This document shows, piece by piece, positions 34,923 through 43,789 of a stretch of DNA of 48,377 nucleotides. The notes beneath the pieces were generated by a model. That model ran no database searches and was not told the origin of the DNA. It was given only the letters and a program-made list of their open reading frames with translations. The DNA lies in the NCBI RefSeq assembly GCF_015235415.1, contig NZ_JADGLL010000022.1, forward strand, positions 1 through 48,377, written 5' to 3'. This DNA comes from Microbacterium paludicola (GTDB lineage Bacteria; Actinomycetota; Actinomycetes; Actinomycetales; Microbacteriaceae). Position numbers and translations under genes: made by a program. How positions within the stretch are numbered: the first letter of the stretch is position 1; each line of letters starts with the position of its first letter.

Positions 34923-35485
34923 ACGTCTCCCTCACCCTCGTGATCGTGATGGCGGTGCTCTACGCGGCGGGCGTGTACGCGATGCTCGAGCGCAGCCTGA
35001 CCCGCGTGCTGATCGGCTTCCTGCTGCTGGGGAATGCCACGAACCTGCTGCTGATCATCGTGATGGGCTTCCCGGGCTCCGCTCCCTTCGCGGGGGACGC
35101 CGAATATCCGGGCGACGCCGGTCCGCGCAGCGACCCGCTGCCCCAGGCCCTGATGCTCACGGCGATCGTCATCACGTTCGCCGTGAGCGCGTTCCTGCTC
35201 GCGCTCATCTACCGGTCCTGGCAGCTGGGACAGGCCGACACGGTCGAGGACGACGCCGAGGACCTCGCGCTGCGCGCCCGCTCGGTCGAGGCCGAGCAGG
35301 CGCTCGCCGAGACCGCCGGCGACGACGCGACGACCGACTTCATCGACACGGTCGCCTCGCCGCTGCGGGCGATAGACGGCGCCGGCGCGCTGGGACTGCT
35401 GCCGGATGCGCCAGTCGACATTCCCTCATCGGAATACCGCAGGCGCAGCACCGACACCGACGAGGATGAGGAGGACCGCTCATGA
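34919..35485 (+). CDS. mnhC: Mrp antiporter subunit C (NuoK-like)
   Basis: A 188-residue protein with three helices (about residues 4-22, 28-52, 75-99), resembling NuoK: YAAGVYAMLERSLTRVLIGF, LLLGNATNLLLIIVMG and DPLPQALMLTAIVITFAVSA. The C-terminal about 85 residues form a long acidic cytoplasmic tail (DTVEDDAEDLALRARSVEAE), longer than in short family members. ATG overlaps the mnhA stop. Confidence 0.93.
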   Translation: MNVSLTLVIVMAVLYAAGVYAMLERSLTRVLIGFLLLGNATNLLLIIVMGFPGSAPFAGDAEYPGDAGPRSDPLPQALMLTAIVITFAVSAFLLALIYRSWQLGQADTVEDDAEDLALRARSVEAEQALAETAGDDATTDFIDTVASPLRAIDGAGALGLLPDAPVDIPSSEYRRRSTDTDEDEEDRS

Positions 35486-37044
35486 CCCCGAGCCTCCTCG
35501 TGCCGCTCGTTGTGGGCCTGCCGCTCATCGGCGCGGCGGTCACGCTCGTCGCCGGCCGTCGCCGCCGGCTGCAGGTCGGCGTCTCGATCATCACGCTGAC
35601 CCTGACCTTCGCGATCGCCGTCGCGATGTTCGTGATCGTCGACGCCGGCACACCGCTCGCGGTCACCGTCGCGGGCTGGCCGCTGCCGTTCGGCATCGTG
35701 CTGTACGTCGACCGCCTCGCCGCGCTGCTTGTCGCCGTGTCGAGCGTCGTCCTGCTCGCGGTGCTGCTCTTCTCGGTCGGCCAGGGCGCCGCCGACGGCG
35801 ACGACGAGACGCCGGTGTCGATCTTCCACCCGTCGTACCTCATCCTGGCGGCGGGAATCTTCGACGCGTTCATCGCGGGCGACCTGTTCAACCTCTACGT
35901 CGGCTTCGAGATGCTGCTCGTCGCGTCGTACGTGCTGATCACGCTCGGCAGCACCGAATCCCGGATCCGCACGGGCGTCGTGTACATCGTCGTCTCGCTC
36001 GTGTCGTCCGTGCTGTTCCTCTCGGCCATCGCCGTCATCTACGGCGCGCTGGGCACCGTGAACATGGCGCAGATCGCCGAGCGGATGACTGAGCTTCCCG
36101 ACAACGTTCAGCTCGTGCTGCATCTGCTGCTGCTCGTGGCGTTCAGCGTGAAGGCGGCGGTGTTCCCGCTGTCGTTCTGGCTCCCCGACTCGTACCCGAC
36201 GGCCCCCGCGCCGGTCACCGCGGTGTTCGCCGGCCTGCTGACGAAGGTCGGCGTGTACGCGCTGATCCGCACCGAGACGCAGCTCTTCAACGACAGCGAC
36301 GTGAACGTGCTGCTGCTCGTCGTCGCCCTCGCGACGATGATCGTCGGCGTGCTGGGCGCGGTCGCTCAGGCCGAGCTCAAGCGCATCCTGTCGTTCACGC
36401 TCGTCAGCCACGTCGGCTACATGATCTTCGGCCTCGCGATCGTGACCGAGGCCGCGATCGGCGCGACGATCTACTACATGGTCCACCACATCGTGGTGCA
36501 GACGACGCTGTTCCTCGCGGTGGGGCTCATCGAGCGCCGCGCCGGCAGCACGTCGATCCTGAAGGTGAAGGGCCTGTTCGGCGCCGCTCCGGTGCTCGCG
36601 GCGCTGTACCTGATCCCCGCGCTGAACCTCGGCGGCCTGCCGCCGTTCTCGGGCTTCATCGGCAAGTTCGCGCTGTTCGACGCCGCGGCCCAGGTCGGCA
36701 CGCCGCTGATGTACACGCTGATCGCGGGCGGCATCGTCACGTCGCTGCTGACGCTGTACGCCCTGATGCGCGCGTGGAACCTGTCGTTCTGGCGCGAGGA
36801 GGACGACTCGGTCGAGACCGAGGCGCGCATCCAGCACCTCGGCGGCGCTCCCGCGGCCGAGGAGGTCAGCGAGCGCCGGGTGATCCCGCGCATCATGACC
36901 GCCGCCACGGTCGGGATGGTCGCCATCTCCGTCGGGCTCACCGTCTTCGCCGGGCCGCTGTACGAGATCTGCGAGCGGATCGGATCGGCTCTGCTCGAGC
37001 CCGTCTCGCTCGTCGACCTCGGCGAGGTGGAGGAGTCGTCATGA
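35482..37044 (+). CDS. mnhD: Mrp antiporter subunit D (NuoM/N-like)
   Basis: A 520-residue, roughly 14-helix antiporter-like subunit. It has NLYVGFEMLLVASYVLITLG (conserved Glu), LLLLVAFSVKAAVFPLSFWL (conserved Lys), PTAPAPVTAVFAGLLTKVGV and AELKRILSFTLVSHVGYMIF, all typical of the proton-channel family shared with complex I. A hydrophilic loop at about 435-465 precedes the last helix. ATGA overlaps at both ends. Confidence 0.95.
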   Translation: MTPSLLVPLVVGLPLIGAAVTLVAGRRRRLQVGVSIITLTLTFAIAVAMFVIVDAGTPLAVTVAGWPLPFGIVLYVDRLAALLVAVSSVVLLAVLLFSVGQGAADGDDETPVSIFHPSYLILAAGIFDAFIAGDLFNLYVGFEMLLVASYVLITLGSTESRIRTGVVYIVVSLVSSVLFLSAIAVIYGALGTVNMAQIAERMTELPDNVQLVLHLLLLVAFSVKAAVFPLSFWLPDSYPTAPAPVTAVFAGLLTKVGVYALIRTETQLFNDSDVNVLLLVVALATMIVGVLGAVAQAELKRILSFTLVSHVGYMIFGLAIVTEAAIGATIYYMVHHIVVQTTLFLAVGLIERRAGSTSILKVKGLFGAAPVLAALYLIPALNLGGLPPFSGFIGKFALFDAAAQVGTPLMYTLIAGGIVTSLLTLYALMRAWNLSFWREEDDSVETEARIQHLGGAPAAEEVSERRVIPRIMTAATVGMVAISVGLTVFAGPLYEICERIGSALLEPVSLVDLGEVEESS

Positions 37045-37604
37045 GCCCCACCGCGAAGGCGTCCTTCCGCCGTTTCTGGAGCCAGCTGCCGTTCTTCGTC
37101 TGGCTCGTCGTGCTCTGGATGATGCTGTGGGGCCAGTTCACGGTGCTCGCCGCGATCACGGGCATCGCCGTGGCGATCGGCGTGACCAAGGTGTTCCACC
37201 TCCCGGCGGCCGAGCTGTCGGGGCGCGTGAACCTCTGGTACGGCCTCGTGTTCGTGCTGCTGTTCGTCGGCGAGCTTGTGCGCGGTGCCGTCACTGTCGC
37301 GTGGCAGGCGCTGCGCCCCGGCGAGACGACGAGCGGCATCATCGCCGTGCCGCTGCGCACCGATGCCGACCTGATCATGACCCACGTCGCCGTCACCTCG
37401 TCGCTGATCCCCGGCTCGCTCATCGTCGAGGCCGACCGCGAGCGGCGCATCCTGTATCTCCATGTGCTCGGCATCCGCGACCAAGCCGACGCCGAGGAGC
37501 AGCGTCGCCACGTGCTGCTGTGGGAGGCGCGGATCGTCCGCGCCGTGGGCTCCCGCGACGACCTCGCCGCGCTGCGCCGGCCCCGGAAGGAGGCGACCGG
37601 ATGA
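37041..37604 (+). CDS. mnhE: Mrp antiporter subunit E
   Basis: A 187-residue protein with two to three N-terminal helices (FFVWLVVLWMMLWGQF, VLAAITGIAVAIGVT, LWYGLVFVLLFVGELVRGAV) and a soluble domain with RTDADLIMTHVAVTSSLIPG and SLIVEADRERRILYLHVLGI, the family's typical TPGT/SLIPGS-like region. ATG start at 37041 overlaps the mnhD stop. Confidence 0.93.
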   Translation: MSPTAKASFRRFWSQLPFFVWLVVLWMMLWGQFTVLAAITGIAVAIGVTKVFHLPAAELSGRVNLWYGLVFVLLFVGELVRGAVTVAWQALRPGETTSGIIAVPLRTDADLIMTHVAVTSSLIPGSLIVEADRERRILYLHVLGIRDQADAEEQRRHVLLWEARIVRAVGSRDDLAALRRPRKEATG

Positions 37605-37879
37605 CCCCCGACACGATGAAGGCTCTCCTGATCGGCGTGATCCTGGTCGCGTTCGCGGTCGCGGCCGCGCTGACGATCGTCCGGATCGTGGTGGGCCCGT
37701 CGATCCTCGACCGCGCCGTCGCGAGCGACGTGCTGCTGACCGAGGTGCTGTGCGTGCTCGGCGCGGAGATGGTGATCAACCAGCACGCGCGTTCAATCCC
37801 GATCATGCTGATCATCGCGGCCGTCGGGGTGTTCGGCTCCATCTCGGTCGCGCGGTTCGTCGCGAGGAGGGACCGCTGA
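37601..37879 (+). CDS. mnhF: Mrp antiporter subunit F
   Basis: A 92-residue protein with three helices; RIVVGPSILDRAVASDVLLT (the conserved GP..DR..A.D loop) identifies MrpF. Start overlaps the mnhE stop (ATGA); the stop shares one base with the mnhG start. Confidence 0.93.
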   Translation: MTPDTMKALLIGVILVAFAVAAALTIVRIVVGPSILDRAVASDVLLTEVLCVLGAEMVINQHARSIPIMLIIAAVGVFGSISVARFVARRDR

Positions 37880-38211
37880 TGGATCCGATCCTCGACATCG
37901 CGGCGCTCGCGCTCGTCCTGCTCGGTGCCGTGCTCTGCGTCACGGCCGCGATCGGTCTGCTGCGCTTCCGCGACGTGCCCTCGCGCCTTCACGCGGCGAC
38001 GAAGCCCCAGGTGCTCGGACTGCTGTTCATCGCGGTCGCGGTCGCGCTCGCGCTGCGATCCTGGGCCGCGGTCGCCTCGCTCGTGCCGGTCGTGCTCATC
38101 CAGATGGCGACGGCGCCGCTCAGCGCGCACATGATCGGCCGGCAGGCGTACCGCAACGGCACGATCCACGAGGAGACGCTCGTCGTCGACGAGCTGCGCG
38201 ACGCCGAGTAG
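37879..38211 (+). CDS. mnhG: Mrp antiporter subunit G
   Basis: A 110-residue protein with three helices and the MrpG motif GLLRFRDVPSRLHAATKPQV, then LGLLFIAVAVAL and PVVLIQMATAPLSAHMIGRQ. Last gene of the operon; a strong hairpin follows 20 nt after the stop. Confidence 0.94.
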   Translation: MDPILDIAALALVLLGAVLCVTAAIGLLRFRDVPSRLHAATKPQVLGLLFIAVAVALALRSWAAVASLVPVVLIQMATAPLSAHMIGRQAYRNGTIHEETLVVDELRDAE

Positions 38212-38231
38212 CCGGGGTACCGGTGCGGATC

Positions 38232-38257
38232 GGCCCTTTCCCGTGTGCGGAAGGGCC
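38232..38257. terminator. Bidirectional terminator between mnhG and methyltransferase gene
   Basis: GGCCCTTTCC-CGTGTGC-GGAAGGGCC: a nine-base-pair stem with one bulged T, sitting between two convergent genes. Confidence 0.75.
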
Positions 38258-38272
38258 GCTCGGCGCCGCGGC

Positions 38273-39214
38273 TCAGCGGGGCATGCGGGGCACCCAGCAC
38301 GCGACGGATGCGCGGTACCGGTCGTACTCGGCGCCGAACCGGGCCGAGAGGTCGGCCTCCTCGTGCGGGCGGATCAGGTGGTTCCAGACGGCGGATCCGC
38401 AGATCGCGTAGACGACGACGAGCCAGGATCCCGCGATCAGGCCGACCGAGACGCCCTGCGCGATGCCGGCGACCGCCATCGGGTTGCGCACCCAGCGGTA
38501 CGGACCCGCGACAACGAGGCGTCGGGGCAGGGCCGCGGGAAGGGGCGTGCCGCGACCGAGCGTCGACATCGTGTGCGCCGACCACAGCCCGAGCGTCGAG
38601 GCGGCCACCAGCAGGACGGCCCCCGCGACCGGCACCCCCGGGGGAACCGGGATCGCGACGCGCCAGCGGTGCTCGAACCACACGATCGCGGCGGGGATGA
38701 CCGCCAGGAACAGCACCCAGAACACGAGCACCTGCAGGCCGGTGAGGCCGAGCAGCGCCCGCCGGCCCTCGGGACGCGCGGTGCGGAACGCGAAGGGGCC
38801 GATCAGCATCCATTCGCCCGGGAGGCGCCCGCGTGTCGACAGCAGCGCGGCGGCAAGCGTTCCGGCGGTGGCGGCGATCATCAGCACCGCGCCCGATCCG
38901 GCCTCCGCCGTCGCGGTCGCGTACAGCGCCATCCCGGCCGCGACGAGCGCGGTCCAGGCCGCGACGATCCACGCGGTGGCCCGCACGCGCAGCGCCGCCA
39001 GCGCCGATGCGACGACGAACAGCGGCACGTCGAGCAGCGCGAGCGGGACGGGATCCAGGCCGCCGAGCGTCGCGACGCGCACGCCGTCGACCGCGAACAC
39101 CGCCACCCACCACGCGGCGCCGGCGACCGCCTGCGCCGCGAAGTACGCCCGGCCGAGTGTCCGCGCCCCGCGCGGCTCGGCCGTCACGGCGCCGAGCTGC
39201 GAGAGGTGCGCCAT
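38273..39214 (-). CDS. Membrane protein with isoprenylcysteine-methyltransferase-like C terminus
   Basis: A 313-residue, multi-helix protein. The C-terminal third has LVVAGPYRWVRNPMAVAGIA, then RPHEEADLSARFGAEYDRYR, the SAM-binding pattern of the ICMT/PEMT membrane methyltransferases. The N-terminal two thirds are about five additional helices that I do not recognise. Substrate unknown. TACACT 7 nt before the ATG predicts a leaderless message. Confidence 0.8.
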   Translation of the reverse strand: MAHLSQLGAVTAEPRGARTLGRAYFAAQAVAGAAWWVAVFAVDGVRVATLGGLDPVPLALLDVPLFVVASALAALRVRATAWIVAAWTALVAAGMALYATATAEAGSGAVLMIAATAGTLAAALLSTRGRLPGEWMLIGPFAFRTARPEGRRALLGLTGLQVLVFWVLFLAVIPAAIVWFEHRWRVAIPVPPGVPVAGAVLLVAASTLGLWSAHTMSTLGRGTPLPAALPRRLVVAGPYRWVRNPMAVAGIAQGVSVGLIAGSWLVVVYAICGSAVWNHLIRPHEEADLSARFGAEYDRYRASVACWVPRMPR

Positions 39215-39221
39215 GGCTCAG

Positions 39222-39227
39222 AGTGTA
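39222..39227 (-). promoter_or_regulatory. -10 box of the methyltransferase-like gene (leaderless)
   Basis: TACACT on the minus strand, a 7-nt gap, then ATG at 39214. Confidence 0.55.
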
Positions 39228-39256
39228 TGGGGCCCTGGGGTCCGCACCCGGCGGCG

Positions 39257-40357
39257 TCAGTGCGCGAGGGCGAAGCTCGCGTACGCGGCCTTGACGCCGT
39301 CGTTGACGATCCTGCCGCCGCGGACGTTCAGACCCTTGGCGAGAGCCGGGTCGGCGGCGGAGGCGGCGTCCCAGCCCTGGCCGGCGATCCGCTGGATGTA
39401 CGGCAGGGTCGCGTTGGTGAGGGCGCGGGTCGACGTCTCGGGCACGGCGCCGGGCATGTTCGCCACGCAGTAGTACAGCGACCGGTGCACGGCGAACGTC
39501 GGATCGTCGTGCGTCGTCGGGTGGGATCCCTCGAAGCACCCGCCCTGGTCGATCGCGATGTCGACGAGCACCGAGCCGGGCTTCATGTCGGCGACCATGT
39601 CGAGCGTCACGAGCTTGGGCGCGGCGGCGCCGGGGATCAGCACCGAGCCGATCACGAGGTCGGCGTCGGCGACCGCCTCGGCCACGGCGTAGCGCGTGGA
39701 GGCCCGGGTCTGCAGGGCGCCGCCGTAGCGGCGCTCGAGCTCGCGCAGCCGCGGCAGCGACACATCCAGCACGGTGACCTGCGCGCCGAGGCCGAGCGCA
39801 TTCGCCGCGGCGTGCTCGCCCGCGACGCCTCCGCCGATCACGACGACGTTCGCGCGCGGGGTGCCGGCGATGCCGCCGAGCAGCATCCCCCGGCCGCCCT
39901 CGGGGCGCATCAGCGAGTGCGCGCCGACGGCGATGGACAGGCGCCCGGCGACCTCGCTCATCGGCACGAGCAGCGGCAGCGAGCGGTCGGGCAGCTGCAC
40001 TGTCTCGTACGCGACGGCGGTGGGGCCGGCATCCATCAGGGCGCGGGTGAGGGACGCGTCGGCGGCGAGGTGGAGGTACGCGAAGAGCGTGAGGTCGGGG
40101 CGCAGGAAGCCGTACTCGGCGGCGATCGGCTCCTTCACCTTCACGAGAAGCTCGGCCTCGCCCCACACGTCGGCGGCCTCGGTGACGATGCGAGCGCCGG
40201 CGGCGGCGTAGTCGTCGTCGGAGATCCGCGAGCCGAGCCCGGCCCCCGCCTGCACGAGCACGTCGTGGCCGTTGCCGACGAGGGCGTCGACGCCCGCGGG
40301 CGTGATCGCGACGCGCGATTCGTTGTTCTTGATCTCCGTGGGGATGCCGATGCGCAT
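39257..40357 (-). CDS. ald: Alanine dehydrogenase
   Basis: NAD-dependent interconversion of L-alanine with pyruvate and ammonia. The 366-residue protein has MRIGIPTEIKNNESRVAITP, ELLVKVKEPIAAEYGFLR (catalytic Lys region), LFAYLHLAAD (catalytic His), the NAD fold VVVIGGGVAGEHAAANALGL, and DIAIDQGGCFEGSHPTTHDD. It diverges from an Lrp/AsnC regulator, the usual arrangement for ald-aldR. GATCCT plus a 6-nt gap precedes the ATG. Confidence 0.96.
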   Translation of the reverse strand: MRIGIPTEIKNNESRVAITPAGVDALVGNGHDVLVQAGAGLGSRISDDDYAAAGARIVTEAADVWGEAELLVKVKEPIAAEYGFLRPDLTLFAYLHLAADASLTRALMDAGPTAVAYETVQLPDRSLPLLVPMSEVAGRLSIAVGAHSLMRPEGGRGMLLGGIAGTPRANVVVIGGGVAGEHAAANALGLGAQVTVLDVSLPRLRELERRYGGALQTRASTRYAVAEAVADADLVIGSVLIPGAAAPKLVTLDMVADMKPGSVLVDIAIDQGGCFEGSHPTTHDDPTFAVHRSLYYCVANMPGAVPETSTRALTNATLPYIQRIAGQGWDAASAADPALAKGLNVRGGRIVNDGVKAAYASFALAH

Positions 40358-40399
40358 GCCGACAGGATCGCAGTTGCTTCGCCGTCAGCCCAGGATGTG

Positions 40400-40412
40400 C
40401 GAAGATCCTTCG
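40400..40412. promoter_or_regulatory. Inverted repeat between ald and its regulator
   Basis: CGAAG-ATC-CTTCG, a perfect dyad in the 86-bp divergent gap. It is a candidate site for the Lrp/AsnC protein, which typically binds its own promoter region and ald. Confidence 0.4.
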
Positions 40413-40443
40413 ATCAGATGCCCCAAGTCGAGAAGGAGCGATC

Positions 40444-40953
40444 GTGCCGAGGTCGGAATCCCCCACCCCGCCGAAGAATCTGCGTGTCGCGGAACTGGAT
40501 GAGCTCGACGAGCGGATCGTCGAGATCCTCGAGCAGGATGGCCGCATCACCAACGCCGACCTCGCCGCGGCGCTCGACATCGCCCCGTCGACCGCCCACG
40601 TTCGCACTCGCTCGCTCATCGAGCGCGGCGTCATCCGCGGCTTCCACGCGAGCGTGGATCACAACCGTCTCGGCCGCGGTCTTCAGGCGATCGTCGGCGT
40701 GACTCTTCGCCCCGGATCGCGCCACGACAGCATCGTGCAGTTCGCCGACGAGGTGCGGCGCCTGCCCGAGGTGCTGCAGATGTTCTTCGTCGGCGGCACG
40801 GACGACTTCCTCGTGCACATCGCGGTGGAGGGATCCAGCGACGTCCGCCGGTTCGTGGTCGATCACCTCTCGGCGCAGCAGTCGGTGGCCTCCACCCGCA
40901 CGAGCATCATCTTCGAGTACCACCGCAACGCGGTGGCGGCGCCGTTCCGCTGA
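40444..40953 (+). CDS. Lrp/AsnC-family regulator (AldR-like)
   Basis: A 169-residue protein with an N-terminal helix-turn-helix (DERIVEILEQDGRITNADLA, IAPSTAHVRTRSLIERGVIR) and a C-terminal RAM-type ligand domain (LQAIVGVTLRPGSRHDSIVQ, MFFVGGTDDFLVHIAV). It is divergent from ald and probably activates or represses it in response to alanine (inference from arrangement). GTG start at 40444 with AAGGAG upstream. Confidence 0.9.
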   Translation: MPRSESPTPPKNLRVAELDELDERIVEILEQDGRITNADLAAALDIAPSTAHVRTRSLIERGVIRGFHASVDHNRLGRGLQAIVGVTLRPGSRHDSIVQFADEVRRLPEVLQMFFVGGTDDFLVHIAVEGSSDVRRFVVDHLSAQQSVASTRTSIIFEYHRNAVAAPFR

Positions 40954-41022
40954 TCCGGGCGCCGCTTCGGCGTGTGTTGCGGTGTGTGTCGCCTCGGTTC
41001 GGGCGGCCGGGCACCGCCTGCT

Positions 41023-41028
41023 TAGCGT
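41023..41028 (+). promoter_or_regulatory. -10 box upstream of metQ
   Basis: TAGCGT; predicted start near 41035, with AAGGAG at 41046-41051 before the ATG. The 104-bp upstream region shows no SAM-riboswitch-like fold that I can recognise. Confidence 0.45.
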
Positions 41029-41057
41029 GGAGGGTACGCACCCAGAAGGAGCACCCA

Positions 41058-41957
41058 ATGTCCCGCACCATCCGCGCTATCGCGCCTCTCGCCGCCCTCA
41101 GTCTTCTCGCCCTCGCCGGCTGCGCCTCATCCGCCGGCGGCGCCGGAGAGCCCGAGCTCGGCACCGAGGAGAACCCGGTGAAGCTCGGCGTCGTCGGCGC
41201 GAGCGACCCGTACTGGGCGGTGTACGAGGAGGCGGTGGAGGCCGAGGGCATCGCGCTCGACATCGTCGACTTCACCGAGTACACGCAGCCGAACCCCGCG
41301 CTCAGCGAGGGCGAGCTGGACATCAACCAGTTCCAGCACATCCAGTACCTCGCCGACTACAACGCCTCCTCGGGCGACGACCTGCAGCCGATCGGCGCGA
41401 CCGCGATCTACCCGCTCGGGCTGTACTCCGAGAAGTACGACAGCGTCGAGGACATCCCGGACGGCGAGACCGTCGTCGTCCCGAACGACGCCACCAACCA
41501 GGCCCGCGGCCTTCTGGTGCTGCAGGAGGCCGGGCTGATCACCCTCGAGGACGGCGGGAACTCGTTCTCGACCGCCGAGGACGTGATCGCCGACGAGTCG
41601 CGCGTGGAGGTCAAGGCCGTCGACGCCGCCATCACCGTGACGTCGCTGCCCGACGTCGCCGCCGCCATCATCAACAACGACTTCGTCACCAAGGCGGGTC
41701 TCGAGCCCAGCGCCGCGATCGCGCAGGACGACCCGGCCGACCCGTCGGCGCTTCCCTACGTGAACATCTTCGCGGTGAAGGCCGACGACATCGACGACGA
41801 GGTGCTGAACACCCTTGTCGAGATCTACCAGACCAACCAGGATGTGCTCGACGGCGTCCAGGAGGTCTCGGGCGGCACCGCCGTCTTCGCCGCGACCCCG
41901 AAGGACGAGCTGCAGACCGCGCTCGCCGAGGTGCAGGCGGACATCCAGGGTCAGTGA
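41058..41957 (+). CDS. metQ: Methionine-binding lipoprotein (MetQ/NlpA)
   Basis: Substrate-binding protein of the MetNIQ importer, tethered outside the membrane. The 299-residue precursor has an Arg-containing signal and the lipobox LLALAGC (Cys about 20). The mature part reads NPVKLGVVGASDPYWAVYEE, VDFTEYTQPNPALSEGELDI, NQFQHIQYLADYN and GLYSEKYDSVEDIPDGETVV, as in the family. Methionine specificity is inferred from MetN's NIL domain. A strong hairpin separates it from metN. Confidence 0.93.
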   Translation: MSRTIRAIAPLAALSLLALAGCASSAGGAGEPELGTEENPVKLGVVGASDPYWAVYEEAVEAEGIALDIVDFTEYTQPNPALSEGELDINQFQHIQYLADYNASSGDDLQPIGATAIYPLGLYSEKYDSVEDIPDGETVVVPNDATNQARGLLVLQEAGLITLEDGGNSFSTAEDVIADESRVEVKAVDAAITVTSLPDVAAAIINNDFVTKAGLEPSAAIAQDDPADPSALPYVNIFAVKADDIDDEVLNTLVEIYQTNQDVLDGVQEVSGGTAVFAATPKDELQTALAEVQADIQGQ

Positions 41958-41969
41958 CCCGACCGGATG

Positions 41970-42002
41970 GCGCGTGCGCGGTGCGAGAGCACCGGCACGC
42001 GC
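41970..42002 (+). terminator. Intra-operon hairpin between metQ and metN
   Basis: GCGCGTGCGCGGTGC-GAGA-GCACCGGCACGCGC: two stacked stems (GCGCGTGC/GCACGCGC and GGTGC/GCACC) with a small bulge and a GAGA loop, starting 13 nt after the metQ stop and ending 39 nt before metN. Confidence 0.7.
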
Positions 42003-42040
42003 TTCCGTCGTCTCGCCCCTGATCGATCTCGCGAGGAGCC

Positions 42041-43072
42041 ATGCCCCACATCCGCATCACCGACGTGTCGAAGACCTACCCGCCACAGCGCCGCGGCGGC
42101 CAGCCGGTGACGGCCGTCGACGCCGTCAGCCTCGACATCGAGAAGGGCGACGTGTTCGGCGTGATCGGCTACTCGGGCGCCGGCAAGTCGACGCTCGTCC
42201 GGCTGATCAACGGCCTCGAGCCCGTATCCGCCGGGTCGATCGAGGTCGACGGCGTCGACATCGCGACGCTGCGGGAGGCCCAGCTGCGCCGCGTGCGGCA
42301 GGGGATCGGCATGATCTTCCAGCGGTTCAACCTGCTGCGCTCCCGCACGATCAGCGGGAACATCGCCTACCCCCTCGAGGTCGCCCGCGTCCCCCGCGCC
42401 CAGCGCGCGGCGCGCGTCGCCGAGCTGCTCGACTTCGTGGGCCTCGCCGACAAGGCGGACGCCTACCCCGAGCAGCTGTCGGGAGGCCAGCAGCAGCGGG
42501 TGGGCATCGCCCGCGCCCTCGCGGCCGAGCCGGGCATCCTGCTCGCCGACGAGGCGACGAGCGCGCTCGATCCCGAGACGACCGACGAGGTGCTGGATCT
42601 GCTCGCCCGCGTCAACCGCGAGCTCGGCGTCACGATCGTCGTGATCACGCACGAGATGGATGTGATCGCCCGCATCGCGAACAAGGTCGCCGTGATGGAG
42701 GCGGGCAGGGTCGTCGAGCAGGGTGCGACCTACGACGTGTTCACCGCGCCGCAGACCGACACCGCCCGACGCTTCGTCCGCACCGTCGTGCGTGCGCTTC
42801 CCGACGGCGACGCGCTCACCGCGCTGCGCGCCCAGCACGAGGGACGGCTCTTCACGATCTCGTTCACGGACGAGGGGGCCTCCGAGGCGCGCGTCTTCGG
42901 AGCCCTCGCGCGCGCCGGAGTCGACTTCAACCTCGTGCACGGCGGGGTCGACGACATCCAGGGCCGCGTGTACGGCCTGCTCACGATCGCCGTCCGCGGC
43001 GACGACGCGGCGGTGCGCGACGCGCTCGCCAGCATCGGCGGCGGCGTCACGATCAGCGAGGTGGCGGCATGA
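42041..43072 (+). CDS. metN: Methionine importer ATPase MetN
   Basis: A 343-residue ABC ATPase. Walker A GYSGAGKS is at 43-50, the signature LSGGQQQR at 146-153, Walker B ILLADEATSALD with D170/E171, and the H-loop ITHEMD. The C-terminal about 80 residues (LFTISFTDEGASEARVFGAL to the end) match the NIL domain that binds methionine and inhibits transport in known MetN proteins. ATG overlap with metI (ATGA). Confidence 0.95.
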   Translation: MPHIRITDVSKTYPPQRRGGQPVTAVDAVSLDIEKGDVFGVIGYSGAGKSTLVRLINGLEPVSAGSIEVDGVDIATLREAQLRRVRQGIGMIFQRFNLLRSRTISGNIAYPLEVARVPRAQRAARVAELLDFVGLADKADAYPEQLSGGQQQRVGIARALAAEPGILLADEATSALDPETTDEVLDLLARVNRELGVTIVVITHEMDVIARIANKVAVMEAGRVVEQGATYDVFTAPQTDTARRFVRTVVRALPDGDALTALRAQHEGRLFTISFTDEGASEARVFGALARAGVDFNLVHGGVDDIQGRVYGLLTIAVRGDDAAVRDALASIGGGVTISEVAA

Positions 43073-43740
43073 GCGACATCCTCGACCGCCTGAGCGGCAT
43101 CGCCCCCGACCTGCTCGAGCAGACCGGCATCACCCTGTGGCTCGTCGTCGCGTCGCTGATCTTCGGCGGCATCGGCGGGCTCGTCGTCGGCACGACCATC
43201 ACGGTCACGCGGCGCGGGGCGATCCTCGAGCAGCCCGTCGTCTACGGCATCCTCAACGCACTCGTGAACACGATCCGGCCGATCCCGTTCATCATCTTCC
43301 TCGTCGCCATGCAGCCGCTTGCCCGCGCGGTCGTCGGCCGGGGAATCGGCAACGAGGCCATCATCTTCGCGCTGTCGCTCGCGGCGACGTTCGGGATCGC
43401 CCGGATCGTCGAGCAGAACCTCGTCACGGTGGATCCGGGCGTGATCGAGGCCGCTCGCTCCACCGGCGCGTCACCGTGGCGGATCATCCGCACGGTGATC
43501 CTGCCCGAGGGAGCGGGGCCGCTGATCCTCGGCTACACCTTCGCCACGGTGGCGCTCATCGACATGTCTGCCGTGGCCGGCATGGCCGGCGGCGAGGGCC
43601 TCGGCAACTACGCCGTCGCCTATGGGTTCCGCCAATTCGACGAGGTCGTGACGTGGTCGGCGCTCGTGATCATCATCGTCGTCACCCAGGTCGTCCAGGG
43701 ACTCGGCAACTGGCTCGCGCGCCGCATCCTGCGTCGCTGA
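43069..43740 (+). CDS. metI: Methionine importer permease MetI
   Basis: A 223-residue permease with about five helices. It carries the BPD-type segment [20 protein letters not shown] followed by [14 protein letters not shown] (EAA loop) and the MetI-like [19 protein letters not shown] and [18 protein letters not shown]. It forms the membrane channel for MetN and MetQ. Confidence 0.95.
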   Translation: MSDILDRLSGIAPDLLEQTGITLWLVVASLIFGGIGGLVVGTTITVTRRGAILEQPVVYGILNALVNTIRPIPFIIFLVAMQPLARAVVGRGIGNEAIIFALSLAATFGIARIVEQNLVTVDPGVIEAARSTGASPWRIIRTVILPEGAGPLILGYTFATVALIDMSAVAGMAGGEGLGNYAVAYGFRQFDEVVTWSALVIIIVVTQVVQGLGNWLARRILRR

Positions 43741-43777
43741 CGCGGATCGGGTCGGCGCCGCCCGCGAGCGGCGCGCC

Positions 43778-43783
43778 TACACT
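43778..43783 (+). promoter_or_regulatory. -10 box of the DUF5302 gene (leaderless)
   Basis: TACACT, a 6-nt gap (TGTCCC), then ATG at 43790; no ribosome-binding sequence fits. Confidence 0.6.
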
Positions 43784-43789
43784 TGTCCC

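Noticed and set aside
40954..41057. SAM riboswitch upstream of metQ
   Set aside because: Only about 23 nt would be transcribed before the ATG if TAGCGT is the -10 box, and I recognise no SAM-aptamer core.
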